This document shows, piece by piece, positions 7,555-16,240 of a stretch of DNA of 64,000 nt (the first letter of the stretch is position 1; each line of letters begins with the position of its first letter). A program made the translations under genes and the position numbers. Below the pieces are notes generated by a model that worked only from the letters and a program-made list of their open reading frames with translations, was not told where the DNA came from and ran no database searches. The DNA is from Tolumonas sp008015085 (GTDB lineage Bacteria > Pseudomonadota > Gammaproteobacteria > Enterobacterales > Aeromonadaceae). Location of the stretch: contig JAJUJX010000013.1 of assembly GCA_029265125.1 (NCBI GenBank), forward strand, positions 14,350 to 78,349. The letters run 5' to 3'.

Positions 7555-7797
7555 ATGAATCCGTCAGTACACGGTCACGATGTTATGCACATGATGCTGG
7601 AATTAGGTGGTCAATTTACCCGCGAGAGTCTGAAATCAGCGATTGACACCCGGTTTGGTTCAGACGCACGTTTCCATACCTGCAGCGCAGAGAATATGAC
7701 TGCTGAGCAGCTCATCGATTTTCTACAGGCCAAAGGCAAATTTGTGGCCTCTGACACGGGTTTTAATACCCGCGAAGAACATATCTGTAATCATTAA
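7555..7797 (+). CDS. yecH: YecH-family probable metal-binding protein
   Basis: An 80-aa protein closely matching E. coli YecH in length and in its motifs: an N-terminal HGHDVMHMM, a central ARFHTCSAENMTAEQL, a KGKF segment and a terminal CNH. The conserved His and Cys residues are the reason the family is annotated as probable metal-binding; the cellular role is unknown. The ATG has an AGGAG seven bases upstream. An unusual perfect inverted repeat sits immediately before that site and may control expression. Confidence 0.85.
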   Translation: MNPSVHGHDVMHMMLELGGQFTRESLKSAIDTRFGSDARFHTCSAENMTAEQLIDFLQAKGKFVASDTGFNTREEHICNH

Positions 7798-7808
7798 TGA
7801 CTGATATA

Positions 7809-7846
7809 CAGCAGACTACAGGGCTGATATGGCTCTGTGTCTGCTG
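7809..7846. terminator. Hairpin between convergent yecH and pagL
   Basis: CAGCAGAC (7809-7816) is inversely repeated as GTCTGCTG (7839-7846). The stem can extend by ACAG/CTGT past one bulged T. It lies between two convergent genes but lacks a T tail, so terminator function is only suggested. Confidence 0.45.
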
Positions 7847-7851
7847 ACAAC

Positions 7852-8394
7852 TCAGAAGCTGAAACGGTAATAAATATTATAAGACTCTATTCCTGCATTA
7901 TTTGAACTGATTCCGGCATTGGAGTAGTGCAACGCTTGTGCACCGATGGTATGCCGTTGGTTAATGCGAATGCCAAAACCCAGGCGGTCTTCAAAATTCA
8001 CACTCGAGCCTAAATTCCGGTCTTCAACTTTATTCCGGCTGAATACAGCCAGTCCGATCCCTGCTTCAATGAATGGCTGCACCATTGAATTAGCTCCTCC
8101 AAACTCCCAGGTCAGCACCGGTGAGGCAGAAAAACTGTGCGTATTAACAGCGTCTTCGCTATCCCAGTAGGTATAGCCTGCTACCCAGTAACCGCTCAGT
8201 CTCCCCATATCTGAATCAAACCAGCGCTGCTGCCAGGGGAATTGCAGGGCAGTGCGGTAAGTGACGGTGTTATCAGCGGAATGTCCGAGTGCGAGAGAGA
8301 TGTCAGTGGCATGCGCAATTGAGCTGAAAAGGACGACGCAGCTACAGAGCAACCCTGAAATCGCCCGGAAAGGAAAAACAAATGAAACAGACAT
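7852..8394 (-). CDS. pagL: Lipid A 3-O-deacylase, PagL-like outer-membrane protein
   Basis: A 180-aa outer-membrane beta-barrel enzyme with an N-terminal signal peptide (LLCSCVVLFSSIAHA, cleavage near residue 29). PagL removes the 3-linked acyl chain from lipid A. The catalytic signature is at the C-terminus: His156 and Ser158 in ALHYSNAG, and Glu170 in GIESY. The H, S (+2) and E (+14) spacing equals that of the Pseudomonas enzyme triad. Alternating aromatic residues and the terminal Phe (YYRFSF) fit a barrel strand. A strong GGAGG precedes the ATG at 8394. Two Kdo/lipid A genes lie elsewhere in the window (kdkA, waaA) but not in this operon. Confidence 0.85.
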   Translation of the reverse strand: MSVSFVFPFRAISGLLCSCVVLFSSIAHATDISLALGHSADNTVTYRTALQFPWQQRWFDSDMGRLSGYWVAGYTYWDSEDAVNTHSFSASPVLTWEFGGANSMVQPFIEAGIGLAVFSRNKVEDRNLGSSVNFEDRLGFGIRINQRHTIGAQALHYSNAGISSNNAGIESYNIYYRFSF

Positions 8395-8588
8395 GATGCA
8401 CCTCCTGCGTAACAGAAAACTGCCTCACCACTTATTTGGGGTATATATTTTGTGCCAGTACGGTTTAAGTATAGGATTTTTCCTGAAATTCGCCGTGTTG
8501 TGGCATGTCATCGCGATAGATTATTCATTCTGCTAGACTATCCATACTTTTCCGTCTTTTATTTCGCACTTTTTCCGGATTGCAGCAT

Positions 8589-9176
8589 ATGAGTGTCATT
8601 ACCGCCGCCGTGATGTTATTTTTGATCATGGATCCTGTCGGCAATTTGCCGATTTTTCTGTCTATTTTGCGTCATCTTCCGGCCGAGCGTCGTCGCCGGG
8701 TGATGATCCGTGAGTTACTGATTTCACTGATTGTCATGCTGATTTTCCTGTTTTCGGGTCAGGAATTATTGAATTTACTGAACCTTAAGCAGGAGGCTGT
8801 CAGCATTGCTGGTGGCATCGTGCTGTTTCTGATTGCGCTGCGCATGATTTTCCCTAGCGAAGGGGGGGTTACCGGTTTACCGGAAGGGGAAGAGCCGCTG
8901 ATTGTACCGATGGCGATCCCGATGATTGCCGGCCCGTCGATTCTGGCGGCATTGGTCTTGTTGTCCCATCAGTATCCGGATCAGATGTTTGACTGGGTGC
9001 TGGCCTTGTTCCTGTCATGGGGGGTATCAGCAGTTATCCTGATGTTCTATGAACAGGTGCATAAATTGCTCGGTGAGCGAGTGCTGACGGCAATGGAGCG
9101 GTTGATGGGCATGCTGCTGGTCATGATTTCTGTGCAGATGCTGCTGGATGGCGCCGCCAAATATCTGGGCCACTAA
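8589..9176 (+). CDS. yhgN: MarC/YhgN-family inner-membrane protein
   Basis: A 195-aa integral membrane protein with six hydrophobic segments. It matches YhgN in motifs such as LIMDPVGNLPIF near the N-terminus, EEPLIVPMAIPMIAGPS in the middle and ERLMGMLLVMI near the end. The family was once linked to multiple antibiotic resistance through MarC, but that role has not been upheld and the function is unknown. I chose the ATG at 8589 over the in-frame TTG at 8580 because it aligns with the family start. The gene is monocistronic, with a terminator behind it. Confidence 0.88.
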   Translation: MSVITAAVMLFLIMDPVGNLPIFLSILRHLPAERRRRVMIRELLISLIVMLIFLFSGQELLNLLNLKQEAVSIAGGIVLFLIALRMIFPSEGGVTGLPEGEEPLIVPMAIPMIAGPSILAALVLLSHQYPDQMFDWVLALFLSWGVSAVILMFYEQVHKLLGERVLTAMERLMGMLLVMISVQMLLDGAAKYLGH

Positions 9177-9208
9177 ACCGGGAGTTGAAAGCAACCAATT
9201 ACCCAAAT

Positions 9209-9240
9209 AACAAAGGAGGCCTGTGCCTCCTTTGTTTTTA
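9209..9240. terminator. Strong hairpin terminator between yhgN and ppc
   Basis: A 12-bp perfect stem (AACAAAGGAGGC / GCCTCCTTTGTT) with loop CTGT is followed by T residues on the plus strand. It lies between two convergent genes and may also serve ppc on the minus strand. Confidence 0.9.
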
Positions 9241-9260
9241 TTTTACGTTACGACTGAAAA

Positions 9261-11894
9261 CTAGCCCGTATTACGCATTCCGGCTGCGATACCGGCGATG
9301 GTCACCATCAGTGCCTGATCAACCTGTGGATGCACTTCATCCGGGTTAGAACGGGAGCGGTGCAGCAGTTCTACCTGCAATACGTTCAGTGGGTCAGTGT
9401 ATGGGTTGCGCAGTTTGATGGATTCCTGGATCCATGGCTGTTCATCCAGCAGTTCACCTTTCTTCGGACGTAGTTGCAGAACGACATTAATAGAGTCCTG
9501 CAACTCCTGACGCAGGCGTTTACCCAGCGGCCACAGGTTTTCTGACGCCAGACGCTGGTCATAGTATTCCGCCAGCCACAGATCCGATTTCAGGAACACC
9601 ATTTCCAGCATTTCCAGACGGGTGTGGAAGAATGGCCATTGCTGATCCATCTCTTGCAGTAGTGCTTCCTTGCCGTCATCAATCACGGCCTGCAGCGCAA
9701 CATGGGCACCCAGCCAGGATGGCAGCATCAGACGGTTCTGTGTCCAGGCGAAGATCCACGGGATAGCACGTAGTGACTCCACACCGCCGTTTGGCTTACG
9801 TTTTGACGGACGTGAACCCAGCGGCAGTTTGCCCAGTTCCATTTCTGGAGTAGCGGCACGGAAGTAAGGCACAAAATCCGGTTCTTCACGCACGACACTA
9901 CGGTAATGCTGGCAGGAGATGTCGGACAGCGTATCCATCACGGTGTACCACTCGGCTTTTGGCTTCGGTGGTGGCAACAGGTTCGCTTCCAGCACGGCAC
10001 TCGCGTACAGCTTGAAGTTGTGGATCGCCACTTCCGGCAGACCAAATTTGAAGCGGATCATCTCACCCTGTTCGGTCACGCGGAAACCGCCTTTCAGCGA
10101 TCCTGGTGGTTGAGACAGAATGGCCTGATGAGCTGGTCCACCGCCACGACCGATAGTACCGCCACGTCCATGGAACAGCGTCAGTTTCAGATCTTCACGT
10201 TCCGCGATCGCCACCAGCTCTTCCATCGCACGATATTGTGCCCAACCCGCTGCCATCATCCCGGCGTCTTTCGCGGAGTCGGAGTAACCGATCATCACGT
10301 GTTGCTGACCGTGGATGTAGTTACGATACCATTCCACAGAAAGCAGACGCTTCAGAACGGCCGCGGCGTTTTGTAGGTCGTTCTGTGTTTCAAATAGCGG
10401 TGCGATTGGCATGTGGAATTTGCAGCCGACTTCTTTCAGCAGCAGCTGTACCGCCAGCACGTCTGAAGGCTGACGAGCCATAGAAATGATGTAGATACCG
10501 AAGGCATCCTGATCGGTCTGGGCAATCACGCGGCAGGTGTCGATCACCTCTTGTGATTCTGCGCTGGCCTGCCAGTTAGTCGGCAGCAGAGGGCGACGTG
10601 ATTCCAGCTCTCTTAGCAGGAATTCTTGCTTCTCAGCTTCGCTCCACTGCGCATAGTCGCCAAGATTCAGATATTGGGTCAGCTCAGACAGCACTTGGCC
10701 GTGGCGCTCGCCATCCTGACGGATATCCAGTTTCAGCAGGTTAACACCGAAGCACGCCAGTTTACGCAGTACATCCAGCAGCATGCCATCAGCAATGATG
10801 CTCATTCCGCAAGATTGCAGCGAGCGGTAGCACAGCTCCAGCGGTTCACGCAGCTGTTCGGTACGGGTGATCAGGTCGCGGTTTTCAGTGTACTGACCCT
10901 GCAGCTTAGCAGTGACAGCTTGTTGCGTTTCACGCAGTGCATCACGCACCACACGCAGGATCGCACGATATGGCTCGCTGCATTCACCGACACGCTGACG
11001 TAATTCATCACTGCAATCGGTCATCGAGAGTTCAGAGACCAGTTCCTGAATATCGGTCAGGAACAGATTGATAGCGACCCAACGGGATAGCAGCAGCACT
11101 TCCTGAGTCACTTTAGCGGTCACGAACGGGTTACCGTCACGGTCGCCGCCCATCCAGGAAGCGATACGTACCGGGTGAGCGCGCAGCGGCAGACGAATAC
11201 CAAAGTTTTCCTGCAGACGATCATCCAACTGACGCAGGAACTGCGGAATAGCTGGCCACAGGTTGTTTTCAATAACCGCGAAACCCCATTTAGCTTCATC
11301 AACCGGAGTCGGACGCTGTTCACGGATTTCATTGGTATGCCAGGACTGATTCACCAGCTGTTCAATGCGGTGCTGAATAAATTTGCATTCACGTGGGGTC
11401 AGATCCTGCAGCTGCAGCTCTTCCAGACATTCGTTCAGCTGTACATGTTTATGGATCAGCGTGCGACGGGTCACCTCGGTTGGGTGTGCAGTCAGAACCA
11501 GCTCGATATCCAGCTCGCTGACGGCTTCAATCACTTCTTCTTCCGACAAGTTAGAGGCTTTCAGCTTATCGAACAGTTTGTCCAGCGGATCGGGCGTAGA
11601 ATGCAGTTCGCCCTGACGGGACATGGAGTGAAATTGTTCTGCCACGTTGGCCAGATTTAAAAATTGGCTGAATGCACGCGCGACGGGCAATAATTCGTCA
11701 TCGCTCAGATTTTTCAGCGTAGAGATCAGCTTCTGTCTGTCTTCTTCATTACCTTGACGGGATGACTTAGCCAGTTGACGAATATTTTCAATCTTGCCGA
11801 GAAACTCGTCGCCAAGATGCTCCTTGATGGTTTTGCCCAGTAACTGGCCTAACATGCCCACATTACCGCGCAACGCCGCGTACATATCACTCAT
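9261..11894 (-). CDS. ppc: Phosphoenolpyruvate carboxylase
   Basis: An 877-aa enzyme (883 aa in E. coli) that makes oxaloacetate from phosphoenolpyruvate and bicarbonate to refill the TCA cycle. Signatures include the catalytic VLTAHPTEVTRRT, the glycine-rich FHGRGGTIGRGGGPAH, the GYSDSAKDAGMMAAGW segment, and a C-terminal TIAGIAAGMRNTG, where the terminal NTG is invariant. The start MSDMYAALRGNVGMLG aligns with E. coli MNEQYSALRSNVSMLG. A GGAAGGA site lies just upstream. The 5' leader carries a perfect 8-bp hairpin (11919-11941). Confidence 0.98.
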   Translation of the reverse strand: MSDMYAALRGNVGMLGQLLGKTIKEHLGDEFLGKIENIRQLAKSSRQGNEEDRQKLISTLKNLSDDELLPVARAFSQFLNLANVAEQFHSMSRQGELHSTPDPLDKLFDKLKASNLSEEEVIEAVSELDIELVLTAHPTEVTRRTLIHKHVQLNECLEELQLQDLTPRECKFIQHRIEQLVNQSWHTNEIREQRPTPVDEAKWGFAVIENNLWPAIPQFLRQLDDRLQENFGIRLPLRAHPVRIASWMGGDRDGNPFVTAKVTQEVLLLSRWVAINLFLTDIQELVSELSMTDCSDELRQRVGECSEPYRAILRVVRDALRETQQAVTAKLQGQYTENRDLITRTEQLREPLELCYRSLQSCGMSIIADGMLLDVLRKLACFGVNLLKLDIRQDGERHGQVLSELTQYLNLGDYAQWSEAEKQEFLLRELESRRPLLPTNWQASAESQEVIDTCRVIAQTDQDAFGIYIISMARQPSDVLAVQLLLKEVGCKFHMPIAPLFETQNDLQNAAAVLKRLLSVEWYRNYIHGQQHVMIGYSDSAKDAGMMAAGWAQYRAMEELVAIAEREDLKLTLFHGRGGTIGRGGGPAHQAILSQPPGSLKGGFRVTEQGEMIRFKFGLPEVAIHNFKLYASAVLEANLLPPPKPKAEWYTVMDTLSDISCQHYRSVVREEPDFVPYFRAATPEMELGKLPLGSRPSKRKPNGGVESLRAIPWIFAWTQNRLMLPSWLGAHVALQAVIDDGKEALLQEMDQQWPFFHTRLEMLEMVFLKSDLWLAEYYDQRLASENLWPLGKRLRQELQDSINVVLQLRPKKGELLDEQPWIQESIKLRNPYTDPLNVLQVELLHRSRSNPDEVHPQVDQALMVTIAGIAAGMRNTG

Positions 11895-11918
11895 TAATGT
11901 TGTCCTTCCTTTGTAGTG

Positions 11919-11941
11919 GCGGGGTACAGCCTTTACCCCGC
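11919..11941 (-). promoter_or_regulatory. Hairpin in the ppc 5' leader
   Basis: GCGGGGTA and TACCCCGC form an exact 8-bp stem around a 7-base loop, ending 24 bases before the ppc start codon. It has no T run on the ppc strand. It may affect mRNA stability or translation; the function is unknown. Confidence 0.5.
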
Positions 11942-11998
11942 AAACAGTCCAAGTTATCAGTATTCTTCATCTCAGATCAAACGGTGAACGCCATAAAA

Positions 11999-12014
11999 AT
12001 GCAAAAATTTGCAT
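11999..12014. repeat. Near-perfect palindrome between argE and ppc
   Basis: ATGCAAAAATTTGCAT is a 16-base inverted repeat with a single mismatched pair. It lies upstream of ppc and just past the argE stop. It could be an operator in the ppc promoter region. As an ARG box it fits poorly (6 of 10 conserved bases). Confidence 0.45.
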
Positions 12015-12019
12015 AACGG

Positions 12020-13165
12020 CTACAAACAGAAACGTTGCACCAGATGCTGAATTAATTCGGTAGTAGGTTTAACAAAGGATAGATCAAGATATTCATCAGG
12101 TTGGTGTGCCTGTGTAATATATCCCGGACCCATCACAATCGTTTCACAGCCCAGTTGCTGAATGAACGGCGCTTCGGTGCAATAGTTCACGACTTCAGCC
12201 TTGTTGCCGCTCAGTTGTTCCGCTTCTTTGACGAATGCCGAGTTTTCATCACAGCCATATGGCGGTACCGGCTCATGCAGATGTTCGATACTGATGGCAC
12301 CCGGATACTCAGCCTCCACCGGTGCCAGATGGCGTTTCAGTTCGGTAATCAAATCTTCCGGCATCACACCCGGTATTGGCCTAAAATCAATGCACAGCTC
12401 ACAGCCGCCACAAATACGGTTGGCGCTGTCGCCACCATGAATACTGCCGAGGTTCAGGGTCGGATAGGGCACATCAAAATGGGTGTTGTTATATTTAAGT
12501 TTCAGTTCCTGTTGCAATGCCAGCACATGGGTCAGCACTTTATGCATAATTTCAATGGCATTGACGCCGTTTGCAGGGTTGGATGAATGCCCGCTTTTGC
12601 CCACCACGCGGATGGCTTCCGACATGTGACCTTTGTGCATAAATACCGGAACCAGCCCCGTCGGTTCACCGATGACGGCGTAATCCGGGCGGATAGGGTG
12701 CGCATCCGCAATCGCCTTGGCACCAGCCATGCTGGTCTCTTCGTCTGCGGTGGCCAGAATGCGCAGCGGTTTTTTCAGCTGTGTCAGATCAATATTTTTC
12801 AATGCTTCGGCAATAAAGACAAAGAAGCCCTTCATATCGATGGTGCCAAGCCCATAGATACGATCGCCATCCTGTGTCAGTTTGAACGGATCTTTTTGCC
12901 AGCGGTCCGCATCGTAAGGCACGGTGTCTGTATGACCGGCAAGGAGTAACCCACCATCACCACTGCCTAAGGTTGCGATCAGATTGAATTTTCCTCTGGT
13001 TCCGGGAACCGGCAGGATCTCGATCTGCATACCTAATTTTTCAAACCAGGAGGCGAGCAGTTCAATTACACCTTTATTACTCTGATCCCAGGCAGGATCT
13101 GTGCTGCTAATCGATGGCAGCGCGATAATATCGCGATACATCTGAAAAAAATCGGGATTACTCAT
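12020..13165 (-). CDS. argE: Acetylornithine deacetylase
   Basis: A 381-aa M20-family zinc amidohydrolase that releases ornithine from N-acetylornithine in arginine synthesis. The metal-binding and catalytic motifs are present: LLAGHTDTVPYD, GLGTIDMKGFF, and ATADEETSMAGAKA with its catalytic Glu pair. It ends TELIQHLVQRFCL. It is transcribed divergently from argC across a control region with two candidate ARG boxes, the arrangement seen in E. coli. The start has an AGGAGG nearby on the minus strand. Confidence 0.96.
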   Translation of the reverse strand: MSNPDFFQMYRDIIALPSISSTDPAWDQSNKGVIELLASWFEKLGMQIEILPVPGTRGKFNLIATLGSGDGGLLLAGHTDTVPYDADRWQKDPFKLTQDGDRIYGLGTIDMKGFFVFIAEALKNIDLTQLKKPLRILATADEETSMAGAKAIADAHPIRPDYAVIGEPTGLVPVFMHKGHMSEAIRVVGKSGHSSNPANGVNAIEIMHKVLTHVLALQQELKLKYNNTHFDVPYPTLNLGSIHGGDSANRICGGCELCIDFRPIPGVMPEDLITELKRHLAPVEAEYPGAISIEHLHEPVPPYGCDENSAFVKEAEQLSGNKAEVVNYCTEAPFIQQLGCETIVMGPGYITQAHQPDEYLDLSFVKPTTELIQHLVQRFCL

Positions 13166-13198
13166 GTTTCCTCCTTGCGCGGCACAGTTTAATTTGGT

Positions 13199-13237
13199 AA
13201 ATAATAGAAATGCAATCGAAATGCATAAATATTAACT
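13199..13237. promoter_or_regulatory. Tandem ARG boxes (ArgR operator) between argE and argC
   Basis: Two 18-bp sites are separated by exactly 3 bp, as ArgR hexamers require. 13220-13237 matches 8 of the 10 conserved bases of TGAAT-N4-ATTCA (TGCAT aaat ATTAA). 13199-13216 matches about 7 of 10. The position between divergent arginine genes supports the call; the individual matches are imperfect. Confidence 0.6.
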
Positions 13238-13410
13238 TCTGAGGGTCGTCTCCCGCGACATCAGTCACAGGGCACCAACAATGTTCATGCAGCAATTTTT
13301 TATCGGCCGACGATATATTTCTGTTTGAATCTGCCACACTATGTGCCGCAGAAGTCAGCATTTCACTTCGCTACGAATTAATCTGAATTTTGAGATAAAT
13401 GGAAAGCGCT

Positions 13411-14415
13411 ATGCTTAATGTCGTAATTATTGGTGCCAGTGGCTACGCCGGGGCTGAATTAGCCTTATTAGTTCATAAACATCCTGAGCTTAACCTGAAA
13501 GGGCTTTATGTGTCTGCAGGGAGTCAGGACGCGAACAAACCTTTTTCTGCGTTACATCCGCAGTGTCTGGGTCTGGTTGATCTGCCGGTGAAACCACTGG
13601 ACGATGCCGGTATGCAGGAAGCGAAAACCGGCACCGATCTGATCTGCCTGGCCACCGCACATGAAGTCAGTATGAATCTGGCGCCACAATTCCTGGCTGC
13701 AGGTATTCCGGTCTTCGATCTGTCCGGGGCTTTCCGTGTGCAGCAGGATGGTTTTTACGACAAATACTACGGTTTTACTCACGATCAGCCGGAATGGCTG
13801 TCTAAGGCTATTTACGGTCTGGCAGAGTGGAATGCGGAACAGATCAAGCAGACCGATCTGATCGCGGTAGCAGGCTGCTATCCAACCGCCTCACTGCTGG
13901 CGCTGAAGCCACTGATGGAAGCGGGTCTTATCAAGGCGGACACTACACCAATTATCAACGCCGTGTCTGGTGTATCCGGTGCAGGCCGTAAAGCTGCTAT
14001 CGGTACCAGTTTCTGCGAAGTCAGTCTGAACCCGTACGGTGTCTTTAATCACCGTCATCAGCCTGAAATCAGCTACCACTTAGGTAGTAAGGTCGTATTC
14101 CAGCCACATCTGGGTAATTTTGTGCGCGGTATTCTGGCGACCATCTATGTGCAACTGGCGGATGGCGTGACGGAAGAACAGGTCAATGCCGCTTATCAGG
14201 TGTATGCCAACAGCCCGATCGTACGCCTGAGCAAGCAGTGGCCGTCGATTCGTGGTGTTGCTGGTACGCCATTCTGTGATCTGCACTGGCAAATGCAAGA
14301 TGGCCTGCTGATTGTTGGCTCTGCCATCGATAACCTGCTGAAAGGGGCCTCTTCACAGGCAATGCAATGTATCAATCTGCGTTTTGGTTTCGAACCAACG
14401 CTGGGTCTGCTGTAA
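13411..14415 (+). CDS. argC: N-acetyl-gamma-glutamyl-phosphate reductase
   Basis: A 334-aa NADPH-dependent reductase, third step of arginine synthesis. It shows the Rossmann start MLNVVIIGASGYAGAEL, the catalytic cysteine in AVAGCYPTA, and the GVSGAGRKA and HRHQPEI segments. I chose the ATG at 13411 because it aligns exactly with the E. coli start and has GGAAAG upstream; the in-frame ATG at 13399 would add four residues and is itself part of that ribosome binding site. It is the first gene of argCBF, divergent from argE. Confidence 0.95.
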   Translation: MLNVVIIGASGYAGAELALLVHKHPELNLKGLYVSAGSQDANKPFSALHPQCLGLVDLPVKPLDDAGMQEAKTGTDLICLATAHEVSMNLAPQFLAAGIPVFDLSGAFRVQQDGFYDKYYGFTHDQPEWLSKAIYGLAEWNAEQIKQTDLIAVAGCYPTASLLALKPLMEAGLIKADTTPIINAVSGVSGAGRKAAIGTSFCEVSLNPYGVFNHRHQPEISYHLGSKVVFQPHLGNFVRGILATIYVQLADGVTEEQVNAAYQVYANSPIVRLSKQWPSIRGVAGTPFCDLHWQMQDGLLIVGSAIDNLLKGASSQAMQCINLRFGFEPTLGLL

Positions 14416-14431
14416 GGTCAGGAAAACCGAG

Positions 14432-15214
14432 ATGACACAACAAGTTCCATTGATTATCAAACTGGGTGGTGCGCTGCTGGAAACCGAAGGCGCACTGACC
14501 GCTTTTATTGGTGGCATTCAAAGCTTCCTGAAACAATTCCCGCGTCCGCTGGTGCTGGTGCACGGTGGCGGCTGTCTGGTGGATGACCTACTCAAAGCAC
14601 TGGGCAAAACCAGTACCAAAAAGAATGGGTTGCGGGTAACTCCTGCGGATCAGATCCCGTATGTGGTAGGCGCTCTGGCGGGTACAGCCAACAAACAAAT
14701 GATGGCGGAAGCCATTGCTCAGGATCTCAATCCAGTGGGTTTATCACTGGCGGATGGCGGCCTGTGCGAAGTAACCCAGCTTGATCCTGATTTGGGCAAT
14801 GTGGGTGACTGCAAACCGAAAAATCCGGCACTGCTGAAAGCGCTGCTGGCTCAAAATTTCCTGCCTGTGATCAGCTCTATCGGTATTACCGCACAAGGCG
14901 AGCTGATGAACGTCAATGCGGATCAGGCAGCGATTGCACTGGCTGAGTTGCTGGATGCTGACCTGCTGATGCTGTCAGATGTCGTTGGTATTCTGGATGC
15001 CAACAAGCAATTGATCCCGGAATTAGATCCGGCCAAAACTGAACAACTGGTGGCTGACGGTGTCATCACCGATGGTATGGCCGTAAAAGTAAAAGCAGCT
15101 TTGCAGGTCTCTGCTGCGATTAAGAAACCGATTGTCGTGGCTAGCTGGCGTGATCCTCAACTGTTAGTGAAGCTGGCTAACGGTGAAGCGGCTGGTACTC
15201 GTCTTCAAGCTTAA
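14432..15214 (+). CDS. argB: Acetylglutamate kinase
   Basis: A 260-aa amino acid kinase that phosphorylates N-acetylglutamate. The N-terminal IIKLGGALLE and VLVHGGG nucleotide and substrate loops, a central INAxxD-type stretch (MNVNADQAA), and the LMLSDVVGILD segment are all visible. The start at 14432 aligns with the family and is preceded by AGGAAA; the longer frame from 14384 would overlap argC heavily. It follows argC by 16 bases. The short form without an N-terminal helix is the linear-pathway type typical of organisms with argE. Confidence 0.95.
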   Translation: MTQQVPLIIKLGGALLETEGALTAFIGGIQSFLKQFPRPLVLVHGGGCLVDDLLKALGKTSTKKNGLRVTPADQIPYVVGALAGTANKQMMAEAIAQDLNPVGLSLADGGLCEVTQLDPDLGNVGDCKPKNPALLKALLAQNFLPVISSIGITAQGELMNVNADQAAIALAELLDADLLMLSDVVGILDANKQLIPELDPAKTEQLVADGVITDGMAVKVKAALQVSAAIKKPIVVASWRDPQLLVKLANGEAAGTRLQA

Positions 15215-15241
15215 ATAAATGGATTATTAAGGAGCGCAGTG

Positions 15242-16153
15242 ATGCGTCATCTGTTAGATACTACGGAATTCAATAAAGATGAATTACATGCCCTGATCGC
15301 CTTAGGTCGGGAAATGAAAGCAAATCCGGCCGCATTCCGTACCGGATTAGCTGGCAAAAATATCGTCACACTGTTTGAAAAACAGTCTCTGCGTACCCGA
15401 GTCACGTTTGATATTGGTATCAATCGCCTCGGTGGCCATGCGGTTTATCTGGATCAACAGAATGGCGCGATGGGTCAACGTGAATCAGTCAAAGACTTCG
15501 CTGCCAACCTGTCCCGCTGGTGTGATGGGATTGTTGCTCGCGTATTTGACCATAAAACGCTGCAAGGTCTGCGCGAACACGCGACTGTTCCCGTCGTGAA
15601 CTCACTGTGTAACCTTTACCATCCGTGCCAGGCACTGGCTGACTTCATGACCATTGCCGAAAACTACGATGATCTGAGCAAAGTCAAATTGGCTTATCTG
15701 GGTGACGGCAACAACGTCGCGCACTCGCTGTTGATCACTGGAGCAATTTTGGGCACCGACGTAACCGTCGTTTCCCCGAAAGGCTCAGGCCCGGATGCGC
15801 AAATTTTCAATCTGGCCGCCGATCTGGCACGGAAAACCGGCGCTAAACTGGCTGTCACCGACAACTGCGATGATATTCGTGGTTTTGATGTCGCCTATAC
15901 TGATACCTGGGTTTCTATGGGTGATAACACCCCAATGGAAGCGGTTATCGATAAGTTCATGCCGTATCAGATCAATCAGGCGCTGCTCGATAGCACCGGT
16001 ATCCGCCATGTGCTGCACTGCCAACCGGCGCACCGTGAGCTGGAAATTACCTCTGAGGTGATGGATGGCCCAGCTTCACTGATCATGGATGAAGCAGAAA
16101 ACCGCATGCATATCCAGAATGCGATTCTCTATACTTTAATCAATCAGGCATAA
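15242..16153 (+). CDS. argF: Ornithine carbamoyltransferase (variant active-site motifs)
   Basis: A 303-aa transcarbamylase that forms citrulline from ornithine and carbamoyl phosphate. The carbamoyl phosphate loop reads SLRTR (residues 49-53) rather than the common STRTR. The ornithine-binding motif reads HCQPA (259-263) instead of HCLPA, with the key Cys260 kept. Other motifs (NLYHPCQALADFMT, DTWVSMG) are normal. The ATG at 15242 has an AAGGAG eight bases upstream and is preferred to the adjacent GTG at 15239. It lies third in argCBF and is followed by a terminator. Acetyl- or succinylornithine transcarbamylase is less likely because argE is present. Confidence 0.9.
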   Translation: MRHLLDTTEFNKDELHALIALGREMKANPAAFRTGLAGKNIVTLFEKQSLRTRVTFDIGINRLGGHAVYLDQQNGAMGQRESVKDFAANLSRWCDGIVARVFDHKTLQGLREHATVPVVNSLCNLYHPCQALADFMTIAENYDDLSKVKLAYLGDGNNVAHSLLITGAILGTDVTVVSPKGSGPDAQIFNLAADLARKTGAKLAVTDNCDDIRGFDVAYTDTWVSMGDNTPMEAVIDKFMPYQINQALLDSTGIRHVLHCQPAHRELEITSEVMDGPASLIMDEAENRMHIQNAILYTLINQA

Positions 16154-16157
16154 TCCT

Positions 16158-16186
16158 AAGGGAGCCGCAAAAGTGGCTCCTTTTTC
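16158..16186 (+). terminator. Terminator after argF
   Basis: An 8-bp stem (GGAGCCGC / GTGGCTCC with one G-T pair) around AAAA is followed by TTTTT. It separates argCBF from argH, so argH should have its own promoter or depend on read-through. Confidence 0.82.
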
Positions 16187-16240
16187 TTAGTAGCCTCGTT
16201 ACACTAAGCATTACCGCAGAATTTAAGAAAGGAACCTGTC

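Noticed and set aside
13373..13395. Third ARG box close to argC
   Set aside because: CGAAT and TGAAT half-sites occur but the second halves do not match ATTCA, so only the two in-register boxes at 13199-13237 were kept.
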